From Bacillota bacterium (GTDB lineage: Bacteria > Bacillota_I > Bacilli_A > MOL361 > Turicibacteraceae): DNA of 7,791 nt. Positions within the stretch are counted from its first letter, which is position 1. Each line of letters starts with the position of its first letter. The position numbers were made by a program, and so were the translations under genes. This document shows positions 4,601 through 7,791 of this stretch, one piece after another. The stretch spans positions 1,140 through 8,930 of the forward strand of contig DNGE01000170.1 in NCBI GenBank assembly GCA_003486705.1, read 5' to 3'. Under the pieces are notes generated by a model. It saw nothing but the letters and a program-made list of their open reading frames with translations. It did not search any database and was not told the origin of the DNA.

Positions 4601-7553
4601 AAATCGTTGCTTTTTTAGGATGTTCATCCCCACTAATCTCATCAGGTGTATTCGCACGTTCAACTAACGAATCAATCATCTCTTGTGTCACGCCTTCAAC
4701 TAATTGAATACGTAGGACATCGGTAAACAATGCTTTTACATCATCTTCTAATGAATCATATTCATAGTAGCGAAGTTCTGACATACTTTGATACGATCCG
4801 CCATATCCTGCCACATCCACTTTAATTTTCTTAGCCTCGATTGGTTCATCTAAATAAATCGTATACACATTATGTGTATTTGATACATTACGATTAAGAC
4901 CCGTTTTTCTTACAACATGTTGGACCCCATCTTCTGTCCAATATGTAATTTTCGCCTCCGTAACCGAATGTTTATAACCTTGTTCTAAAGACTGCGCAAA
5001 CGAAATAGCTCCAATCTTATACGATTGGTCAAATTCAATAATCGACCCACGGTTAGAATTATAGGCAGATCCTGTATCCCAATCACGAACTTTCCAAGAC
5101 GTTCCGAAATCACCATCTACTAACGAATATTTCGAGTCATAAGTTAGAGCAGTATCATTACCCCATCCACCTTCTTCTTTAGGGTCATTTTTATTTGTAA
5201 CCTTAATAATGTGTTCCGTCCCAATTTCATTATCTAACGTCGGGCGATTAATTAAATGATACGCACTCATCACAGGTGGTGTCAGTGTTTCAGTACTCGC
5301 TAAATACGTATCTGACATTTTACTTGTTCCTAAATGATTCGTCGCAGTCACGCGCACTTCATACGTCGTATTATCTTCTAAACCATTTACGACATAACTT
5401 CCTGCACGAACTAAGTATTGTTTATCTGGATTTGTCACTTCTAAACTTGTCTCATCTACTTCAATACGATTTTGATTGACTTTAATCCACTTCTTATTCG
5501 AATCCGAAACCTTGCGATAATAAATATCAAAATCACGAGCTTGAATATGATTTTCCCACGAAACTGTAAATGATTTATAACCTGGTTTTGTCACTAAATT
5601 AATCGGTTTTCCTGGCGAACTATTCGGAATAACTTGAATCTCTGTGACACTTCCAATATTACCTGCATAATACTCTTCAATTGGATTAAAGTTCGCATCC
5701 ACATTGTCAGCTTTTCCATCAAATGCCAATGGTAAATCAGCTTGCCCTAAATAACCACTTTGCCAATCACCATTAAGCGACTGAATACTCACACGCCACA
5801 AACTATACGCTTTAATATCTTTATCTAAAATATTTAAACTCGTTTCATTCGTTTGAAGCCTTTTCGTTTTTTGCACTTGACCATTTTCATTTAACAATTG
5901 ATACGTTACTTCATACGATGTCACATTCGGTTCTGCATCCCATGAAATAGTCATACGCTCATCGTGTAAATCGGTTGACGTTACTAATGACTTAATAACC
6001 GGAATACTCATTTGCGGTTTCGGTAATTCCGTGTAGACATTATTTAAAAACTCAACCTTAGCAATCTCCACGATATTTTTATTTCCACGATTTCCCGTCA
6101 CATTAATATCAATCTTTTTAACAGCCACTTGGCTACCTAAATCAATGACAATCTCATTCGAACTTGAACGCGTTACCCCACTAAACTCAACCTTATGCGC
6201 AACACCTTGCTCATCATAATAAGTTAAAAAACCACGTTCAGGAACGCCTGCATCCTCACTTACAACTTCCGGCAACTTAATAACAACCGACTCCATCGTA
6301 ATCGTATCAGAACCATTATTCAACTTATTCAAACGACCAAAATCAAGTGCGATTGTTAAGGGCGTTTCTTCACCAATCGTAGAATCTGCCTCAAGTTTTA
6401 CTGCTGTCTTCTCACCCGTTATTAAATGTCCTAACGATTGACCTTCACCTAAACTTGCATTAGCTTGAATATCCACCGACTCCACATTAATAATAGGATC
6501 TGTATTTTCAACATTAAATCCGTTTGCACTTACACCTTCATTACTTAAAACAATCGCTAAGTCTGCAACATCAACATTCCCATCACGATTTAAATCAAAG
6601 GCTAGATCATTAGAATTTAAATTTTCAAAAACTAAATCATAATCTAGCTCATTAACCGCACCATCTTGATTAACATCCCCCGCAACAAACAACGTAGGAT
6701 ACTCCTCATTCATCTTCGCAACCGTCTTCACACTAGCAGTTGACGTTGAAAACTTAACACGCTTCGAATAATCATTTAAATTAATATCATTAACACTTGC
6801 CACTTGATAGCCTTGCGCTTCAATACGAGCGTCATATTCACCTAACTCTAATTCATGAAGTGTAATATGAGCAAAATAAATACTCCCATCAACAAGCGGT
6901 TCACGTTTAGAATTTAACAACTCCACTGAAACATTTGATGTTTTAGATGCTTCCTCTAACGAAAACGCTAAAACTTCCGTCCCATTTTGTTGCAAGCGAA
7001 GTTCCATCCCACGCAAACTCACAACCGGTTGCGCAAAATAAAGATCAAACTCAATCTTTCCTTTATTCGGTGATGAAACAACAATAGTCGGCGCATCAGC
7101 TTCCTCATCTTCTAACGTAGACTCATCTGAATCTAAGTCCGACGTATCCTCTTCTAACACTTCCTCATCTTCAACAATGATATCTTCATTTGTATCTTGT
7201 TCAACAATGTTATCGTCTTCAATATTTGTATCTTCGTCAACAACATCTTGTTCCACATCGTCTAAAGGCTCTTCTAAAACTTCTTCATCCTCACTAAATT
7301 CAGAGTCAGTCATATCATCTTGTAATGACTCAGAATCATCAACCTCTTCCTCATTTGAAGGAATCGATGACTCTACCTCATCTTCAATTTGTTCGTCGAT
7401 ATTTGTTTTCTCATCTGAAGTGTCCGTTTCCACACCTTCAACGACAAGATCTGTTTGTCCCTGACTGACCGCTTGTGCATACACAGCTGCAAAGCTAGAA
7501 AACGGAGACATTAACAATCCGATGACACTCACAATCGTTATCAGACGTTTCAT
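1629..7553 (-). CDS. Secreted multidomain M60-family zinc metallopeptidase with N-terminal dockerin and F5/8C, FN3 modules
   Basis: Complete 1974-residue protein. M60 (enhancin/mucinase-like) enzymes cleave mucins and other O-glycoproteins outside the cell; that role is inferred here from the family. Seen in order: signal peptide 1-28 (basic MKR, hydrophobic core, Ala-rich end VYAQA); acidic low-complexity segment 39-153; unassigned beta module 155-287; type I dockerin 288-340; discoidin/F5-8C-like module about 345-508; FN3 at 511-612 and 647-757; F5/8C about 766-932; helical linker 933-1000; M60 domain about 1010-1480 with HEIGH at 1334-1338 and third-ligand candidate Glu1349 in PETSNN; FN3-like 1520-1616; F5/8C about 1618-1793; acidic linker about 1825-1839; beta module 1840-1960. 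There is no LPXTG motif or C-terminal membrane segment, so retention at the surface would have to be through the dockerin. The ATG is the earliest possible start: an in-frame TGA lies two codons upstream. The next gene follows after 55 bp on the same strand. Domain borders are approximate. Confidence 0.95.
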   Translation of the reverse strand: MKRLITIVSVIGLLMSPFSSFAAVYAQAVSQGQTDLVVEGVETDTSDEKTNIDEQIEDEVESSIPSNEEEVDDSESLQDDMTDSEFSEDEEVLEEPLDDVEQDVVDEDTNIEDDNIVEQDTNEDIIVEDEEVLEEDTSDLDSDESTLEDEEADAPTIVVSSPNKGKIEFDLYFAQPVVSLRGMELRLQQNGTEVLAFSLEEASKTSNVSVELLNSKREPLVDGSIYFAHITLHELELGEYDARIEAQGYQVASVNDINLNDYSKRVKFSTSTASVKTVAKMNEEYPTLFVAGDVNQDGAVNELDYDLVFENLNSNDLAFDLNRDGNVDVADLAIVLSNEGVSANGFNVENTDPIINVESVDIQANASLGEGQSLGHLITGEKTAVKLEADSTIGEETPLTIALDFGRLNKLNNGSDTITMESVVIKLPEVVSEDAGVPERGFLTYYDEQGVAHKVEFSGVTRSSSNEIVIDLGSQVAVKKIDINVTGNRGNKNIVEIAKVEFLNNVYTELPKPQMSIPVIKSLVTSTDLHDERMTISWDAEPNVTSYEVTYQLLNENGQVQKTKRLQTNETSLNILDKDIKAYSLWRVSIQSLNGDWQSGYLGQADLPLAFDGKADNVDANFNPIEEYYAGNIGSVTEIQVIPNSSPGKPINLVTKPGYKSFTVSWENHIQARDFDIYYRKVSDSNKKWIKVNQNRIEVDETSLEVTNPDKQYLVRAGSYVVNGLEDNTTYEVRVTATNHLGTSKMSDTYLASTETLTPPVMSAYHLINRPTLDNEIGTEHIIKVTNKNDPKEEGGWGNDTALTYDSKYSLVDGDFGTSWKVRDWDTGSAYNSNRGSIIEFDQSYKIGAISFAQSLEQGYKHSVTEAKITYWTEDGVQHVVRKTGLNRNVSNTHNVYTIYLDEPIEAKKIKVDVAGYGGSYQSMSELRYYEYDSLEDDVKALFTDVLRIQLVEGVTQEMIDSLVERANTPDEISGDEHPKKATILKELELANSLLNDQQVSENIVILDATLRDSGSALGMTNAWQSLGAVARPGTTDSNMSKTISVYMGSTDPNTQVEITFLQAYGQPGQYLGGTTIIKPGRTEIVIPQIISADVEKGGVVMAKVKSGSTDATIQIRLSQTTEIPHLNVQHLINDETKVSEVKVLIETYITQLKTYVNELPSQYPSQVTDADKLNNIYVYNEKTSVLNSTDIEGDRFTLTLPATQVLAGIESGLSTMEQKVERVYEALLAWEQEMLVTYAKKGVFESVQDFNGNGTIDSEDTAYYNQHKAPTTRMNIKYQRMIMGAAGYASSHHVGIEIESVAGLLQGVPFKFDVNGNMTNATSAKLYGKLIGHEIGHVVDIANRTYPETSNNLLPALRMTMQNQDSPLTSGAMTELYRKVTANTYGLSTNRSVVLGMLWQPHLAYEDHSTYEMLLTNFDGNLTDDSYYAKLNRAYREMSNEEKQNGDRDQWLIRLSSKVVGKDLSDFYLAHGIVPNVTTLQYVSQFEKETRPIQYINDEARRRRLEGTADMSSDTQLVAAFANGIADGAYVNQTTVPLELSVTTGQENILGYEIIRNGKPSAFVLRDKANEMTEFEDVISGGNNRTYSYEVVAYDYNLNATNKVSLGTVKVRHDGAISGQGFDITSSTIDIIEENNDIHELVANPRLSNITDGNVSTIYEGRKLTNDEYNALNPSNTELKPNVTPYVQLDLKSVKPIIGLKYTAPVTEGVFKNSIANNAIKKYRIEVSVDGVAWTRTNEGSFKLDANNPTEMIYFGKDGVQSETQLNTYQVRYVRLSVLDSKAFSIAELELVGPPGDNIEIGVSDDNVTYENGIGILTEDFIFQEDQSDTEESEEMKIPKGSVVITGEYSGNPAFNVPLVLNENEEHIADEYHGILMAEIPSDGNLEEISEGTWIYWVEPEFVEQFMENELIFAELYRTDTANLAAGGQRLVSNTFKVTIPEQLPEISFSNNKAMMNKVTTQITSEQLKAVQK
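3507..3554 (-). other. Zinc-binding active site HEIGH-x10-E of the M60 domain
   Basis: His1334 and His1338 would bind zinc, Glu1335 would be the general base and Glu1349 the third ligand. The 10-residue spacing lies within the range known for M60 (HExxH followed by Glu after 8-28 residues). All key residues are present, so the enzyme is predicted to be active. Confidence 0.85.
3771..3806 (-). other. EF-hand/dockerin-like calcium loop inside the peptidase domain
   Basis: DFNGNGTIDSED at residues 1250-1261 matches the D-x-N-x-N/D-G-x-I-x-x-x-D calcium loop. It is a single copy, 73 residues before HEIGH and directly before the segment leading to the active site. It probably binds one calcium ion and stabilises this lobe. 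It is not a second dockerin, since there is no paired loop. Confidence 0.65.
6534..6692 (-). other. Type I dockerin domain (residues 288-340)
   Basis: Two calcium-binding loops, DVNQDGAVNELD (293-304) and DLNRDGNVDVAD (320-331). Each has the D-x-N-x-D core and the Asp at position 12, so both halves look functional. Dockerins bind cohesins on partner proteins. The positions that set specificity in clostridial dockerins (10 and 11 of each loop) are Glu-Leu and Val-Ala here, not Ser/Thr. The two halves are close together, giving a compact domain of about 50 residues. Confidence 0.88.
7095..7439 (-). other. Acidic low-complexity segment after the signal peptide
   Basis: Residues 39-153 of the peptidase consist largely of Asp, Glu, Ser, Thr and Val, with short recurring units such as EDEEVLEE and DEDTNIEDDN. 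It is probably disordered and strongly negative. It places a flexible stalk between the mature N-terminus and the first folded module, on the same side of the protein as the dockerin. Confidence 0.85.
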
Positions 7554-7565
7554 ATTTCACTCACA

Positions 7566-7570
7566 TCCTT
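7566..7570 (-). promoter_or_regulatory. Ribosome binding site of the peptidase gene
   Basis: AAGGA on the minus strand, with 12 nt to the ATG at 7553. The spacing is longer than the usual 6-9 nt, so initiation may be moderate. The in-frame TGA two codons before the ATG rules out a longer protein. Confidence 0.6.
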
Positions 7571-7623
7571 ACACATAAATTGTTCTACTCAAAAGCAAAA
7601 CATTTCTCATTTCTATTTGTTAA

Positions 7624-7657
7624 CGAAATAAAATAAAAACCTAATCATCCTATTTCG
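7624..7657. repeat. Inverted repeat CGAAATA / TATTTCG in the leader
   Basis: The arms 7624-7630 and 7651-7657 are perfect 7-bp complements separated by 20 nt. In minus-strand RNA this would be a weak, AT-rich hairpin; as DNA it could be a binding site. The long loop and low GC make it weak as a terminator. It lies between the promoter and the start codon of the peptidase, so an effect on that gene is possible but unproven. Confidence 0.3.
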
Positions 7658-7676
7658 ACTCAAAAATACAACGTGA

Positions 7677-7705
7677 ATTGTAACATTAAATGTAAAACCT
7701 GTAAA
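7677..7705 (-). promoter_or_regulatory. Probable sigma-A promoter at the IS end, reading into the peptidase gene
   Basis: On the minus strand, TTTACA (7700-7705) is separated by exactly 17 nt from TACAAT (7677-7682). The bases TGT directly before the -10 make an extended -10. Each hexamer differs from consensus at one position. Transcription would start near 7670, giving a leader of about 117 nt. The -10 lies in the putative terminal repeat of the insertion sequence and the -35 just inside the element. I saw no better promoter nearer to the start codon. Confidence 0.55.
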
Positions 7706-7732
7706 TAGTTAGTAAAATAATAGTATCAGGAG

Positions 7733-7791
7733 TTATGCAGCTATTTTATAAACGTTGTCTAGGTATTTTTCAAAGACTTCTTCAGGTGTTT
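7733..7791 (-). CDS. C-terminal end of a probable IS30-family transposase (partial)
   Basis: Only the last 18 codons before a TAA at 7733-7735 are visible; they read TPEEVFEKYLDNVYKIAA. The two further bases at the edge (AA on the coding strand) allow a preceding Lys. A KTPxEVF motif close to the C-terminus is typical of IS30-family DDE transposases. About 35 bp after the stop there is a sequence resembling IS30-type terminal repeats, which supports the call. The tail is too short for certainty; any protein ending this way would fit, and the start and catalytic residues are outside the window. It is on the same strand as the peptidase, 179 bp upstream of it. Confidence 0.5.
   Translation of the reverse strand, partial: TPEEVFEKYLDNVYKIAA

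Larger units (their letters stand above)
7554..7673 (-). other. 5' leader / intergenic region upstream of the peptidase
   Basis: AT-rich, with no gene on either strand. It contains one clear inverted repeat (7-bp arms at 7624-7630 and 7651-7657) and the ribosome binding site near its 3' end. No known riboswitch architecture was recognised. Confidence 0.5.
7674..7791 (-). mobile_element. Right-hand end of a probable IS30-family insertion sequence (partial)
   Basis: The transposase tail is followed by an AT-rich stretch and then, read on the plus strand from the outer tip, TGAATTGTAACATTAAATGT. This resembles the terminal inverted repeats I recall for IS30-family elements of Gram-positive bacteria (ATTGTAA-A-TAAA-TGCAAC-like). 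The exact tip, placed at about 7674, and any target duplication cannot be fixed because the other end lies outside the window. Confidence 0.45.

Noticed and set aside
5276..5479. Plus-strand 67-codon open frame
   Set aside because: Antisense to the second FN3 module of the peptidase, with no start signals or known similarity.
7177..7464. Plus-strand Ser-rich 95-codon open frame
   Set aside because: It is the mirror of the acidic segment: GAA/GAT codons read as TTC/ATC or, out of frame, as Ser codons.
7600..7665. Alternative promoter in the leader using TTGAGT as -35
   Set aside because: No acceptable -10 lies 16-18 nt downstream of it; the IS-end promoter is much closer to consensus.

Overview
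The window looks like a low-GC Bacillota (Firmicutes) chromosome or genomic island, most plausibly a gut bacterium of the Turicibacter/Erysipelotrichia/Clostridium kind. The grounds are the AT-rich composition, AAGGAG-type ribosome binding sites, and a secreted peptidase carrying F5/8C (CBM32-like), fibronectin III and dockerin modules of the sort found in host-glycoprotein degraders. The genus is an inference; no rRNA or housekeeping gene is present to settle it.

Everything of substance is on the minus strand, so the window reads from its right end to its left. At 7733-7791 is the last 18 codons of a probable IS30-family transposase, followed by what looks like the terminal inverted repeat of the element (about 7674-7699). 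A near-consensus promoter (TTTACA, 17-nt spacer, extended -10 TGTTACAAT) lies across this end and points into the next gene. After a leader of about 117 nt comes a 1974-residue secreted protein (7553-1629). It has a signal peptide, a long acidic segment, an unassigned beta module, an N-terminal type I dockerin, F5/8C and FN3 modules, an M60-type zinc metallopeptidase domain (HEIGH, then E), another FN3-like and F5/8C pair, and a C-terminal beta module with no cell-wall anchor.

A 55-bp gap containing an RNA hairpin but no terminator leads to a second secreted protein (start at 1573). It runs off the left edge after 524 residues. It has a signal peptide or anchor, a cohesin-like beta-sandwich, three Ig-like modules of DUF5011 type (the last two a recent 77% identical duplication), and a Gly/Ser/Thr/Pro/Asp linker encoded by a 39-bp tandem repeat.

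Main interpretation: the two genes probably form an operon encoding a dockerin-bearing mucin- or glycoprotein-targeting protease and a cohesin-bearing surface or scaffold partner. This would be a small cellulosome-like system for host glycoproteins, possibly expressed from a promoter formed at an insertion-sequence end. The dockerin and the peptidase motif are seen directly. The cohesin assignment, the pairing and the promoter are inferences.
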